This document shows positions 9,390 to 18,217 of a stretch of DNA of 64,000 nucleotides, in pieces. The stretch's first letter is position 1; the number at the start of each line of letters is the position of its first letter. The position numbers were made by a program, and so were the translations under genes. The notes beneath the pieces are model-generated. The model was not told the origin of the DNA, did not search any database, and saw nothing but the letters and a program-made list of their open reading frames with translations. The stretch spans positions 1,550,001 through 1,614,000 of the forward strand of contig NZ_SNZR01000011.1 in the NCBI RefSeq assembly GCF_004363955.1, given 5' to 3'. The DNA is from Enterovirga rhinocerotis (lineage in GTDB: Bacteria > Pseudomonadota > Alphaproteobacteria > Rhizobiales > Beijerinckiaceae).

Positions 9390-10697
9390 ATGATCCCTCG
9401 CTATTCCCGCCCTGAAATGACGGCGATCTGGTCGCCGGAGACGCGGTTCCGCATCTGGTTCGAGATCGAGGCGCACGCCACGACCGCGCTCGCCGAACTC
9501 GGCGTCGTGCCGAAGGAAGCCGCGGCCAAGGTCTGGGAGAAGGGTCGCGAGGCCGTCTTCGACGTCGCGCGCATCGACGAGATCGAGCGCGTGACGAAGC
9601 ACGATGTCATCGCTTTCCTGACCCACCTGTCGGAGATCGTCGGGCCCGAGGCGCGGTTCGTGCACCAGGGCATGACCTCCTCGGACGTGCTCGATACCTG
9701 TCTCTCGGTCCAGCTCACGCGCGCCGCCGACATCCTCATCGCCGATGTCGATACGCTGCTCGACCATCTGAAGCGGCGCGCCTTCGAGCACCGGATGACC
9801 CCGACGATCGGGCGCTCGCACGGGATCCACGCCGAGCCCGTGACCTTCGGGCTCAAGCTCGCCGGCTACCATGCGGAGTTCCAGCGGGCCCGGGCGCGGC
9901 TCGTCGCGGCGCGAGCGGAGATCGCGACCTGCGCCATCTCCGGAGCCGTCGGCACCTTTGCCAATATCGACCCGCGCGTCGAAGCCTATGTGGCGGAGAA
10001 GATGGGCCTCGCGGTCGAGCCGGTCTCGACGCAGGTCATCCCGCGCGACCGGCATGCGATGTTCTTCGCGACGCTCGGCGTCGTGGCCTCCTCGATCGAG
10101 CGGCTGGCCATCGAGATCCGCCACCTCCAGCGGTCGGAGGTCTATGAGGCCGAGGAGTTCTTCTCGGAGGGCCAGAAGGGCTCCTCCGCCATGCCGCACA
10201 AGCGCAACCCGGTCCTGACCGAGAACCTCACCGGTCTCGCCCGGATGGTGCGCGCCTATGCGCTGCCGGCCATGGAGAACGTCGCCCTCTGGCACGAGCG
10301 CGACATTTCCCACTCCTCCGTCGAGCGCATGATCGGCCCGGATTCGACGATCACGCTCGACTTCGCCCTCTCCCGCGTCGCGGGCGTCGTCGACAAGCTC
10401 GTCGTCTATCCGGAGAACATGCAGAAGAACCTCGACCGGCTGGGCGGCCTCGTCCACTCGCAGCGGGTCCTCCTGGCCCTGACCCAGAAGGGTGTCTCGC
10501 GCGAGGACGCCTATCGGCTCGTTCAGCGCAACGCGATGCCGGTCTGGCGCGGAGAAGGCGACTTCCTGACGCTCCTCAAGGCCGATGCCGAGGTGAAGGC
10601 GGCTCTGTCCGACCTCGAACTCGAGGAACTGTTCGATCTCGGCTACCACCTGAAACAGGTCGACACGATCTTCGGCCGCGTCTTCGGTACGGACTGA
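9390..10697 (+). CDS. purB: adenylosuccinate lyase
   Basis: A 435-residue fumarase/aspartase-superfamily lyase acting twice in purine synthesis: it splits SAICAR to AICAR and adenylosuccinate to AMP, releasing fumarate. The signature loop 'GSSAMPHKRNP' is present, along with 'HQGMTSSDVLDT' and 'TIGRSHGIHAEP', which carry the catalytic histidine region. The N-terminus 'MIPRYSRPEMTAIWSPE' is typical of the alphaproteobacterial form. The next gene, a secreted EF-hand protein, starts 43 bp later. Confidence 0.97.
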   Translation: MIPRYSRPEMTAIWSPETRFRIWFEIEAHATTALAELGVVPKEAAAKVWEKGREAVFDVARIDEIERVTKHDVIAFLTHLSEIVGPEARFVHQGMTSSDVLDTCLSVQLTRAADILIADVDTLLDHLKRRAFEHRMTPTIGRSHGIHAEPVTFGLKLAGYHAEFQRARARLVAARAEIATCAISGAVGTFANIDPRVEAYVAEKMGLAVEPVSTQVIPRDRHAMFFATLGVVASSIERLAIEIRHLQRSEVYEAEEFFSEGQKGSSAMPHKRNPVLTENLTGLARMVRAYALPAMENVALWHERDISHSSVERMIGPDSTITLDFALSRVAGVVDKLVVYPENMQKNLDRLGGLVHSQRVLLALTQKGVSREDAYRLVQRNAMPVWRGEGDFLTLLKADAEVKAALSDLELEELFDLGYHLKQVDTIFGRVFGTD

Positions 10698-10740
10698 CGT
10701 GGGGCGTCGCGACGGCCGACGGGCGGGGAGGCCTTCCAGA

Positions 10741-12453
10741 ATGATGCGCCGTCTGAGCACGCTCGGCCTCGCGATCGGCCTTGCCGGGCCGGCCCTGGCC
10801 CAGACCCCGCCCGCACCTGAGGCTCTCGACTGGATGCGTCTGCGGACAGGCGAGAGAATCCAGCAGCAGCCGCATCTCTGGAGCGTCGAGCAGGTCGACG
10901 CGATGCTCCGGCCTCTGTTCCTGGCGGTCTCGCGCGACGGAACGCGCATCACGGCAGAGGATCGGGACATCGCAGCCAGGGCAGGCCTCGCCCGCGCGCG
11001 CCCGACCGCCATGACACAGTTTCTGAGGGCGGACATCTCGGGCGCGGGACGGATCGACCGCGATGCGATGGCGACCGCGACGGCCCTCGGGAGCCAGCCG
11101 CCCCGCGCGAAGGACGACCCCGCGGTCCTCGCGATGGTCGAACGCTATTTCCGGCAGGCCGATACCGACGGCGACGGCATCGTGACCTATCGGGAAGCCG
11201 TCGTCGCGGCCGACCAGTCGCTGGGCCAGACCAGCAGAGCGAACCTCACCGCCGTACCGGCCGAGCTCGATCTTGACGGCGACGGCGCCGTCGGTCTCGA
11301 CGAGTTCGGAGCGGTCCTGCGCGTCGTGTTCGAGGAGATCGATACCGACCGGGACGGCCGCATCTCGAGGCCCGAAGCCGATCATTTCCGCGGCGCTGCG
11401 ATGCGTCAGGCCCAGCGGGCCGAGAACGAGCGGACGTCCCGGCGGATGGCGGTCGAACGCGCCCGCCGCAACGCGGCCGAGTGCGCCGTCCCGTCCTGGC
11501 CCTCGGATGCGGTCATCGTGGCCGCAATCGGCCCGCGGGGGAACCGATCGCTCGCCGACGTCACGATCGGCAGCGGCGAGGCGAAGATCGGCGCCGTCAA
11601 TGTCCATATCGAGCCCGGGCCGCAGCCTCTCGCAGTGGTCCTCACGGCGCCCGAGCCGACGATCTGGCAGTTCAGCGGCGAGACGGGGCGCGTCGTCTCG
11701 GTCTTCGTGGCGCAGGACGACGAACGGCGGTTCGAATCGCGCGGCCAACTGGCGCCCCTTCCGAGTTGGGAGCACCGCTCAGGCGTCACGGGTCTCGATA
11801 GGCCCCGCATCACCTTTGCTCCGAAACCCGGCTGCCTTCCGCCCGCCGGGCCGTCCAACGTCGAAGCTCTGGAGGCGGCGCTGAGCCGACGCCCCGAGGC
11901 CGTCGCCGGCGGCTTCGGGATGACCACCGCCCGACTGCCATCCGGCTCGGCCCTCGCCGACGGCATCTTCCCCAACCGGATCGAGTTTCCGACGGGCGGT
12001 GCGGGCGGGCCTCTCTGGGCGCTGGCGGCGGAAAGGCGCGAGGCCGTGATCCGTGTCGAGCCCGATTCGGTCGTCGCCGCTCGTCCCGTCTCGCGGTCGA
12101 CGCTGCCCGGGCTTGCCGGCCTCGCGACGCTCGTCGACGATGGACGCGCCAAGATCGCCGCTTGGCAGACCGTGACGCGCTTCCTCGATGCCAGCGGGCG
12201 TCAGGTCGGGCCGACCATCCCGGGCGACCCGGACCGGGCGCGTCTCGGCGGGTTCCACGGGACGCCGACCGTCAGCCGCATCCCGACCGAAGTGATGCTC
12301 CTCGCGCCGGTCGCCGTGCCCACCGGCCTGCAGGGGTCGGGGATTCGGCGGCTCATCCTCGCGCGCGGCGTGCCTGCGCCTTCGGGCGATCGCATGATCT
12401 GCATCATTCGCGAGGATGACGGAAAGCCCCTGCCCGGCTCGCGCTGCAACTGA
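10741..12453 (+). CDS. secreted EF-hand protein of unknown function
   Basis: A 570-residue exported protein. The ATG at 10741 has GGGGAGG upstream and begins a signal peptide (MMRRLSTLGLAIGLAGPALA, then QTPP). Three canonical calcium loops follow: DTDGDGIVTYRE near residue 141, DLDGDGAVGLDE near 177 and DTDRDGRISRPE near 201. After residue 240 there are about 330 residues with no recognised domain but a conserved look ('LILARGVPAPSGDRM', and cysteines at the C-terminus). It is probably a periplasmic calcium-binding protein. No neighbour suggests a pathway. Confidence 0.85.
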   Translation: MMRRLSTLGLAIGLAGPALAQTPPAPEALDWMRLRTGERIQQQPHLWSVEQVDAMLRPLFLAVSRDGTRITAEDRDIAARAGLARARPTAMTQFLRADISGAGRIDRDAMATATALGSQPPRAKDDPAVLAMVERYFRQADTDGDGIVTYREAVVAADQSLGQTSRANLTAVPAELDLDGDGAVGLDEFGAVLRVVFEEIDTDRDGRISRPEADHFRGAAMRQAQRAENERTSRRMAVERARRNAAECAVPSWPSDAVIVAAIGPRGNRSLADVTIGSGEAKIGAVNVHIEPGPQPLAVVLTAPEPTIWQFSGETGRVVSVFVAQDDERRFESRGQLAPLPSWEHRSGVTGLDRPRITFAPKPGCLPPAGPSNVEALEAALSRRPEAVAGGFGMTTARLPSGSALADGIFPNRIEFPTGGAGGPLWALAAERREAVIRVEPDSVVAARPVSRSTLPGLAGLATLVDDGRAKIAAWQTVTRFLDASGRQVGPTIPGDPDRARLGGFHGTPTVSRIPTEVMLLAPVAVPTGLQGSGIRRLILARGVPAPSGDRMICIIREDDGKPLPGSRCN

Positions 12454-12596
12454 GAAGCGACGGGCTTCGCCTCGACGCCGTGATGCGGTAAGGGCTCGCG
12501 CTCACTCGGCGAGAGCCGTCATGTCCAGTCATTCGGGCGTCGTGTGCCTTCGTCAGGCAAGCCCGTCAGTTCGGTAGCAGCCTGGCAGTCGTCGTC

Positions 12597-13484
12597 ATGG
12601 ACCCGAGACAGAAGCTCGCGCTGGCGAGCATCGCGGTCGCGATCGTGGTGCTGGGCCTGAAATATGCCGCCTATCACGTCACCGGCAGCGTCGCGCTCTA
12701 TTCGGACGCGCTCGAAAGCATCATCAACGTGGCGACGGCCCTCGTCGCCTTCTATGCGATCCGGGTCAGCCTGCAGCCGGCCGATGCCGACCACCCCTAC
12801 GGGCACACCAAGGCGGAGTATTTCTCGGCCGTTTTCGAGGGCGCGCTGATCGTCGTCGCCGCGCTGCTGATCCTGCGCGAGGCCTATTTCGCCTATCTCG
12901 CCCCACGCCAGATCGAGGCGCCCGCGCTCGGACTAGCCATCAACGCGGGAGCCTCCATCCTGAACGCGGGCTGGGCCTGGATCCTGATCCGGAAGGGTCG
13001 GGCCCTGCGTTCGCATGCTCTCCAGGCCGATGGCCGCCATCTGCTGGCCGATGTCGCCACCTCGATCGGGGTGCTCATCGGGCTGGTCGCCGCCATCGCG
13101 ACGGGCATCCCGCAATTGGACCCGGCGCTCGCAGCGCTCGTGGCCCTGAACATCCTGTGGGCGGGCTGGCAGGTCATGCGCGAATCCGTCGGCGGCCTCA
13201 TGGACCAGGCGGCCTCGCCCGACACCATCGCCCGGATCAGGGAGCTCATTTCAGCCCATGCCGAAGGGGCGATCGAGGCTCACGACCTGCGTACACGCCA
13301 TGCCGGCCGTGTGACCTTCCTCGATTTCCATCTGGTCGTGCCCGGCACGCTCAGCGTCTCGGAAGCGCACGACATCTGTGACCGGATCGAGCGCGCGGTT
13401 CGTGCGGAATTCGAAGGCTGCCTCGTGACGATCCATGTCGAGCCGGAGAACAAGGCGAAGCATTCCGGCATCGTCGTGCTCTGA
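12597..13484 (+). CDS. cation diffusion facilitator (CDF) metal transporter
   Basis: A 295-residue inner-membrane antiporter of the FieF/YiiP type, exporting divalent metals such as Zn, Fe or Mn in exchange for protons. Six hydrophobic segments occupy roughly the first 195 residues. The transport site is seen as 'YSDALESI' in TM2 and 'HALQADGRHLLADV' in TM5. The loop 'DHPYGHTKAEYFS' is a family hallmark. The C-terminal cytoplasmic ferredoxin-like domain ends in 'CLVTIHVEP'. Which metal it carries cannot be decided from the sequence. Confidence 0.92.
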   Translation: MDPRQKLALASIAVAIVVLGLKYAAYHVTGSVALYSDALESIINVATALVAFYAIRVSLQPADADHPYGHTKAEYFSAVFEGALIVVAALLILREAYFAYLAPRQIEAPALGLAINAGASILNAGWAWILIRKGRALRSHALQADGRHLLADVATSIGVLIGLVAAIATGIPQLDPALAALVALNILWAGWQVMRESVGGLMDQAASPDTIARIRELISAHAEGAIEAHDLRTRHAGRVTFLDFHLVVPGTLSVSEAHDICDRIERAVRAEFEGCLVTIHVEPENKAKHSGIVVL

Positions 13485-13573
13485 CGCACCGATCCCGATC
13501 CGGGCGCGATCACGGTGAGACTTCGTCAACCTTAAGCGATCACCTTGCGCTCCGGACAAGGCGGATCAGTGTT

Positions 13574-15148
13574 GTGCGTAACGTCGGCCTCCTGGCAATC
13601 TTAAGCATCGCGCTCCCTGTGGGAGCCGCGCACGCGGAAATGGTGCCGCCGAACGGCTCCGTGGCGTCATCGAGCCCCACGTCGAGCCCGCTTCCGCAGG
13701 CGGCGGGCGCGTTGCTTCCGGGGCTCGGCGCTCCGATCGAGATCACGCCCGCTCCCCGGCTTCCCCCCGCCGAGGCAACCGTCCCGCGGCCGCGAGCGGC
13801 GACGCCGCGTCCCAGCCCGGCTTCGGCAGGTGCGGCGGGAACAGTTCCGCCCTCCTCAGCGTCCCGTCCGGCCATCCCGAAGCCGCGCACGGTGCTCGCC
13901 GCGCCCAAGGTCGACCAACAAGCCATCGACAGGCCCGCATCGAAGAATCCGGTGCCTCCGCCGGAGCCGATCAAGCTCTCGGACGATCCCCGGCCGACGC
14001 TCGGACCCGACACCTTCGTCTCCACGATGAAGGCCGGAGAGCGCTATCAGGCGATCGCCGAGGGAGGCGGCTGGTCGAGCGTGCCGAGCGAGATCACGCG
14101 TCTCAAGACCGGCGACGACGGGCCGGCAATCGTCGCGCTGAGACGGCGCCTCGCGCTGACCGGCGACCTGCCGCAGCAGGAGGCGTCGGGAAGCCAGTTC
14201 GACGATGCGCTCCGCGCCGGCATCCGCCGCTTCCAGGCTCGCCACGGTCTCGAGGAGACCGGGCTCGTCGGGCCGCGCACGCTCGTCCACCTGAACATCA
14301 GCGCATCGCAGCGCGTCCGGCAGCTTCAGGCATCGGCCACCCGGCTGATGGGCTCGAAATTCGCCTTCGGCGACCGCTACGTCGCGGTCAACATCCCCTC
14401 GGCCGCCGTCGAGGCCGTCGATCGGGGCGTGGTCGCGAGGCGCTACGTCGCTGTCATCGGGCGGCGCGAGCGCGCCTCGCCGCAGGTGGAGACCCGGATC
14501 ACCTCGGTGAACTTCAACCCGACCTGGACGGCTCCGGTCTCCATCATCAAGAAGGACATCATTCCGCACGTCCGCAAGGATCCGGCCTATCTCGCGAAGA
14601 TGCGCATCCGCCTCTTCGACGCGCAGGGCCAGGAGGTCGATCCCAACACGATCGACTGGTCGACCAACCAGGCGGCGAACTACACCGTGCGGCAGGATGC
14701 AGGCGCCGACAACTCGCTCGGCGAGATCCGGATCGACATGCCGAACCGGCACGCCGTGTACATGCACGACACGCCGTCGAAGCGGCTCTTCGCCCGGTCG
14801 ATGCGGGCCCAGTCCTCGGGCTGCGTCCGTGTTTCCGGCGTGAAGGACCTGGCAGCCTGGCTGCTCGAGACGTCTCCCGGACCCGCCGGTCAGGGCTGGA
14901 GCGGGATCGACATCGAAACGGCGATCGCCGGCGGACGGCGGGTCGACGCGAAGCTGTCGAAGCCCGTGCCCGTCGCCTGGGTCTATATGACGGGCTACGG
15001 CATGGCGGACGGCAGCGTCCACTTCCGCGACGATGTCTACGGGCTCGACGAGCCCCCGCCCCTTCCGGAGCCCAAGCCCGCCGCCATCGCAGCGGCGAGA
15101 GCGGCGGATCCGGTCGTGACGTCGTCCATCACCCCGGCCCGTCGCTGA
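13574..15148 (+). CDS. L,D-transpeptidase (YcbB/LdtD-like) with peptidoglycan-binding domain
   Basis: A 524-residue periplasmic enzyme that forms 3-3 peptidoglycan cross-links or attaches proteins to the wall. A GTG start opens a signal peptide (MRNVGLLAILSIALPVGAAHA). A Pro/Ala-rich linker runs to about residue 130. A PG_binding_1 domain follows near residues 180-245 ('AGIRRFQARHGLEETGLVG'). The YkuD catalytic domain has His398 in 'YMHDTPSK' and Cys417 in 'QSSGCVRV'. The scaffold and the 'SSGC' form of the motif fit the larger YcbB type better than the small YkuD type. Confidence 0.93.
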   Translation: MRNVGLLAILSIALPVGAAHAEMVPPNGSVASSSPTSSPLPQAAGALLPGLGAPIEITPAPRLPPAEATVPRPRAATPRPSPASAGAAGTVPPSSASRPAIPKPRTVLAAPKVDQQAIDRPASKNPVPPPEPIKLSDDPRPTLGPDTFVSTMKAGERYQAIAEGGGWSSVPSEITRLKTGDDGPAIVALRRRLALTGDLPQQEASGSQFDDALRAGIRRFQARHGLEETGLVGPRTLVHLNISASQRVRQLQASATRLMGSKFAFGDRYVAVNIPSAAVEAVDRGVVARRYVAVIGRRERASPQVETRITSVNFNPTWTAPVSIIKKDIIPHVRKDPAYLAKMRIRLFDAQGQEVDPNTIDWSTNQAANYTVRQDAGADNSLGEIRIDMPNRHAVYMHDTPSKRLFARSMRAQSSGCVRVSGVKDLAAWLLETSPGPAGQGWSGIDIETAIAGGRRVDAKLSKPVPVAWVYMTGYGMADGSVHFRDDVYGLDEPPPLPEPKPAAIAAARAADPVVTSSITPARR

Positions 15149-15185
15149 ACGGCATGGCGGGGAGCGGCAGTCGGCGACAAGCTCG

Positions 15186-15863
15186 GTGAGCAAGGACGCG
15201 TTCTCGGATCCGCAGTCCGTGGCACGCTATGCCGAAGGGCCGCCCAAGCTGGTCCCAGGTTTCGCAGACCTGCAACGCATGGTCCTGCTTCTCCTCGCGG
15301 AGCACGCGCCGGACGATGCGCGGGTTCTGGTCCTCGGGGCCGGCGGGGGCCTGGAGATCAAGGCTTTCGCCGAAGCGAAGCCCGGCTGGCGGTTCGACGG
15401 TGTCGATCCGTCCGCCGCGATGCTCGACCTCGCCAGCGCCACGCTCGGCCCACTCGCGGCGCGCACGCAGCTTCATTGCGGCGTCATCGATCGTGCGCCT
15501 GACGGTCCGTTCGATGCCGCGACGTGCCTTCTGACACTCCATTTCGTGGAGCCCGAGGAGCGTCTGCGGACACTCCGCGAAGTTCGGCGCCGCATGAGGC
15601 CTGGAGCACCGTTCGCCGTCGCGCATCTGAGCTTCCCTCAAGACGGCGCCGACGGCGACCTGTGGCTCGCGCGATATGCCGCATTCGCCGTCTCGTCCGG
15701 CGTCGACCCCACCAAGGCTGAGGAAGCTCGACGCGCGATCGCCGCCCGCTTGCCGATCCTCTCCCCGCAGCAGGACGAGCAGCTCCTGCGGGACGCCGGA
15801 TTCAGCGATGTCGGCCTTTTCTACATGGGCTTCGCTTTCCGCGGCTGGGTTTCGCGCGCCTGA
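15186..15863 (+). CDS. class I SAM-dependent methyltransferase
   Basis: A 225-residue Rossmann-fold methyltransferase. 'VLVLGAGGGLEIKAFAE' is the SAM-binding motif I and 'FDGVDPSAAMLDLA' is motif II with the acidic residue for the ribose hydroxyls. 'LRRM'-type post-motif and 'AVAHLSFP' segments follow. The GTG at 15186 is preferred; it lies 37 bp after the transpeptidase stop, so the two may be cotranscribed. The substrate is unknown. Confidence 0.85.
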   Translation: MSKDAFSDPQSVARYAEGPPKLVPGFADLQRMVLLLLAEHAPDDARVLVLGAGGGLEIKAFAEAKPGWRFDGVDPSAAMLDLASATLGPLAARTQLHCGVIDRAPDGPFDAATCLLTLHFVEPEERLRTLREVRRRMRPGAPFAVAHLSFPQDGADGDLWLARYAAFAVSSGVDPTKAEEARRAIAARLPILSPQQDEQLLRDAGFSDVGLFYMGFAFRGWVSRA

Positions 15864-15966
15864 CGCTCGCCGGCCGAGCCGGGGGCCGGTGCGTGCGACA
15901 GCCGACCACCGGGAGCGCCCTTTGCATCTGCCTCCGCAATCCGCTAAGGTCCTGAAATCGTTCGTA

Positions 15967-15985
15967 GTTTAAACTCCTTCTAAAC
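15967..15985. promoter_or_regulatory. ICE-like iron box upstream of bfd
   Basis: GTTTAAAC-TCC-TTCTAAAC is an imperfect palindrome with right half TTCTAAAC. It resembles the iron control element (TTTAGAA..TTCTAAA) bound by Irr in alphaproteobacteria. It ends 10 nt before the bfd start codon. Irr typically represses bfd and bfr when iron is short. Confidence 0.7.
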
Positions 15986-15995
15986 TGGCTGGCGG

Positions 15996-16256
15996 ATGAT
16001 TGTTTGCTCGTGCAACGTCCTTTCGGACGGCGACGTGAAGGCCTGCCTCGCGCCGGGGCCGGACTGCCCGCGCACGCCCGCCCAGGTCTACCGCTGCCTC
16101 GGCTGCTCGCCCAATTGCGGTCGCTGCGCCCGTTCCATCCGTGCCATCATGGATGACGCGCTCCTGGCCGCCGCCCAGCAGCACGACTGCACGGTCTGCA
16201 AGGCCACCGCCTGCCCCGGCCATCACGATCAGCAATACGACTTCGCTGTCGCTTGA
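15996..16256 (+). CDS. bfd: bacterioferritin-associated ferredoxin
   Basis: An 86-residue [2Fe-2S] ferredoxin that passes electrons to bacterioferritin so that stored ferric iron can be reduced and released. Cluster ligands are Cys4 and Cys6 ('IVCSCNV') with Cys41 and Cys44 ('NCGRC'), the Bfd spacing. An extra C-terminal part holds more cysteines and histidines ('CTVCKATACPGHHDQ'), not part of the core fold and possibly metal-binding. It precedes bfr by about 155 bp, and each gene has its own ICE-like box. Confidence 0.93.
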   Translation: MIVCSCNVLSDGDVKACLAPGPDCPRTPAQVYRCLGCSPNCGRCARSIRAIMDDALLAAAQQHDCTVCKATACPGHHDQQYDFAVA

Positions 16257-16334
16257 CGGTCGGCCGTCGCGTCAGCCATGTCCGACGGAATCGAGCTGGG
16301 CTCAGCCGGCCGCATCAGGCTGCCCGGATCGCTA

Positions 16335-16353
16335 CCTTAAAAAGATTCTAAAC
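16335..16353. promoter_or_regulatory. ICE-like iron box upstream of bfr
   Basis: CCTTAAAAAGATTCTAAAC has the same right half (TTCTAAAC) and the same 19-bp frame as the box before bfd. It lies about 60 bp before the bfr start, a suitable place to cover or flank the promoter. Two such boxes before two iron-storage genes support Irr control of both. Confidence 0.65.
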
Positions 16354-16411
16354 TATCTGGACACGACGATCGGATCGGCCTACATCGCCTCTCAACATCG
16401 GAGAGGTTGAC

Positions 16412-16900
16412 ATGAAGGGCGACGCCAAAGTCATCGAGTATCTCAATCGCGGACTCCGCAGCGAGCTGACCGCGGTGAGCCAGTACTGGCTGCATTTCCG
16501 CCTGCTGGAAGACTGGGGCTATCTCGATCTCGCCAAGCACTGGCGCAAGGAATCGATCGAGGAGATGCAGCACGCCGACAAATTCATCGCGCGCATCATC
16601 TTCCTGGACGGCTTCCCCAACCTCCAGGTCCTCGATCCGCTGCGGATTGGCCAGAATATCAAGGAGATCCTCGAATGTGATCTCGCTGGCGAGGTCGAAG
16701 CGCGCGCGCTGTATCTCGAAGCCGCGAAGTACTGCGACAGCGTGAACGACCGCGTCTCGAAGAACCTCTTCGAGGAGCTGGCGACGGACGAGGAGGGCCA
16801 TATCGACTTCCTCGAGACGCAGTTCAACCTCATCGAGCAGCTCGGCATCCAGCTCTATGCCCAGAAGCATATGGGGCCGGTCGAAAGCGGCGACCACTGA
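16412..16900 (+). CDS. bfr: bacterioferritin
   Basis: A 162-residue subunit of the 24-mer haem-containing ferritin that oxidises and stores iron in the cytosol. All ferroxidase ligands are at their usual positions: Glu18, Glu51, His54, Glu94, Glu127 and His130. Met52, the axial haem ligand at the subunit interface, is present. GGAGAGG lies just before the ATG. It is followed by dps 98 bp later, forming an iron-storage and oxidative-protection cluster with bfd. Confidence 0.97.
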   Translation: MKGDAKVIEYLNRGLRSELTAVSQYWLHFRLLEDWGYLDLAKHWRKESIEEMQHADKFIARIIFLDGFPNLQVLDPLRIGQNIKEILECDLAGEVEARALYLEAAKYCDSVNDRVSKNLFEELATDEEGHIDFLETQFNLIEQLGIQLYAQKHMGPVESGDH

Positions 16901-16998
16901 GCCGTCATCCCGATCCCTCGAGGCGTTGAGGGAACGGGCCGGTCGCGATACCGTTCTGTCTGCTGCGCCGAGATCGACGGCGCGCAGGAGACGAGCCG

Positions 16999-17535
16999 AT
17001 GGCCAAGGCGACCAAGACGAAAGCGCCGCGAGAGCGTACCAATCTCGCGACGCCCACGGATCTCGATCCGAAGGCCGTCGAGGCGATTGCGCAGGCTCTC
17101 AACGGCCTCGTCTGCGACGCCTTCACGCTCTACGTCAAAACGAAGAACTTCCACTGGCACATGAGCGGACCGCATTTCCGCGACTATCATCTGCTGCTGG
17201 ACGAGCAGAGCGACCAGATCTTCGCAACCATCGACCCGCTTGCCGAGCGGGTCCGCAAGCTCGGCGCCCGCACGGTGCGCTCGATCGGCCAGATCAAGCG
17301 CGATGCGAGCCTCACCGAGAACGAGGCCGATTTCGTCGGCCCGCTCGACATGCTCAGCGAGCTCGTGGACGACAACAAGGCCATGGCGAAAGCGATGCGC
17401 GAGGCGCACGCCCTTTGCGACGAGCACGACGATGTCGCCTCGGCGAGCCTCCTCGAAAACTACATCGACGAAACCGAACGGCGGACCTGGTTCCTGTTCG
17501 AGGCGAGCCGTTCGTCCGACCGGACGGGCCACTGA
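16999..17535 (+). CDS. dps: Dps ferritin-like DNA-protection protein
   Basis: A 178-residue Dps family protein, forming 12-mers that oxidise ferrous iron with hydrogen peroxide and protect DNA. The signature 'KNFHWHMSGPHFRDYHLLLD' holds the interface ferroxidase histidine and aspartate. The basic N-terminal tail (MAKATKTKAPRER) may bind DNA. No ICE-like box is visible in the 98-bp gap after bfr, so its control may differ, for example by an oxidative-stress regulator or by read-through. Confidence 0.95.
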   Translation: MAKATKTKAPRERTNLATPTDLDPKAVEAIAQALNGLVCDAFTLYVKTKNFHWHMSGPHFRDYHLLLDEQSDQIFATIDPLAERVRKLGARTVRSIGQIKRDASLTENEADFVGPLDMLSELVDDNKAMAKAMREAHALCDEHDDVASASLLENYIDETERRTWFLFEASRSSDRTGH

Positions 17536-17602
17536 CGGAAGGCGTTGCGCCGATGTGTCGAAGCCGGCCCTCGCCCTCAACCTGGCGAGAGCCGGCGGTC
17601 CT

Positions 17603-18148
17603 TCAGGCCGCGCGACGGTGGTCGGGCGGTTCCAGATCGAGCGAAGCGCGCAGCAGCCCGGATTCTTCGGGATCCGGTGCGATCGCGAAACCGAGTTCCT
17701 CGGCGAGCGCCCGCATGCCGGTATTCTCAGGCAGGACGAGGCCAACCACCTCGGTGACGCCGATCGACGGTGCTCGCTCGATCACCTGCCGCAGGAGAAG
17801 GCCGCCGAGACCCTGTCCCTTCAGGTCCGAGCGCACCATCACCGCGAATTCGCCCTGGCGCCCCTGGATGCGGTGAAGGCGCCCGACGCCGTAGAGCTCG
17901 CCGCAATCGATCCCGACCGCGGCCCGCACGACCGCCTCGCGCGGATCGTAGCGCGTCAGGCGAAAGATCTGTCGCTCGCTCAAGGGCGCTGCGGAGAAGA
18001 AGCGAAGCCGGCGATCCGATCCCGAGACGTGGCTGTGGAACTCAGGGTAAAGGACGTCGTCGCCGGGCTGCAGGGCCCGGATCATGACGGCGCGCCCTCC
18101 GGACAGCACAAGGTCCGGCCGCGCTCCCGATGGGACGGCGATCACCAT
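17603..18148 (-). CDS. GNAT family N-acetyltransferase
   Basis: A 181-residue GNAT protein. The acetyl-CoA pyrophosphate loop is 'VRSDLKGQGLGGLLL', and 'NTGMRALAEELGF' is the following helix-strand motif. The N-terminal 'VMIRALQPGDD' and 'SDRRLRFFSA' resemble the acetyltransferase domain fused to ADP-forming acyl-CoA synthetases in protein acetyltransferases (Pat type), so a protein substrate is possible. A TGC-rich element just upstream matches the one before the phasin gene, hinting at shared control with polyhydroxyalkanoate storage. The substrate is not known. Confidence 0.85.
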   Translation of the reverse strand: MVIAVPSGARPDLVLSGGRAVMIRALQPGDDVLYPEFHSHVSGSDRRLRFFSAAPLSERQIFRLTRYDPREAVVRAAVGIDCGELYGVGRLHRIQGRQGEFAVMVRSDLKGQGLGGLLLRQVIERAPSIGVTEVVGLVLPENTGMRALAEELGFAIAPDPEESGLLRASLDLEPPDHRRAA

Positions 18149-18162
18149 GCCCGCAATATAGT

Positions 18163-18175
18163 GTGCAGTGCAGCA
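18163..18175 (-). promoter_or_regulatory. TGC-rich element upstream of GNAT gene
   Basis: On the minus strand this reads TGCTGCACTGCAC, 15-27 nt before the GNAT start codon. It differs at only two positions from TGTTGCATTGCAC upstream of the phasin gene at 21008-21020. PhaR repressors of alphaproteobacteria bind TGC-rich sites, so a common regulator is suggested but not shown. Confidence 0.5.
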
Positions 18176-18217
18176 TAATGCGAGCCCTGACGGGCGACGC
18201 CGACGAATCCTGCCGAG

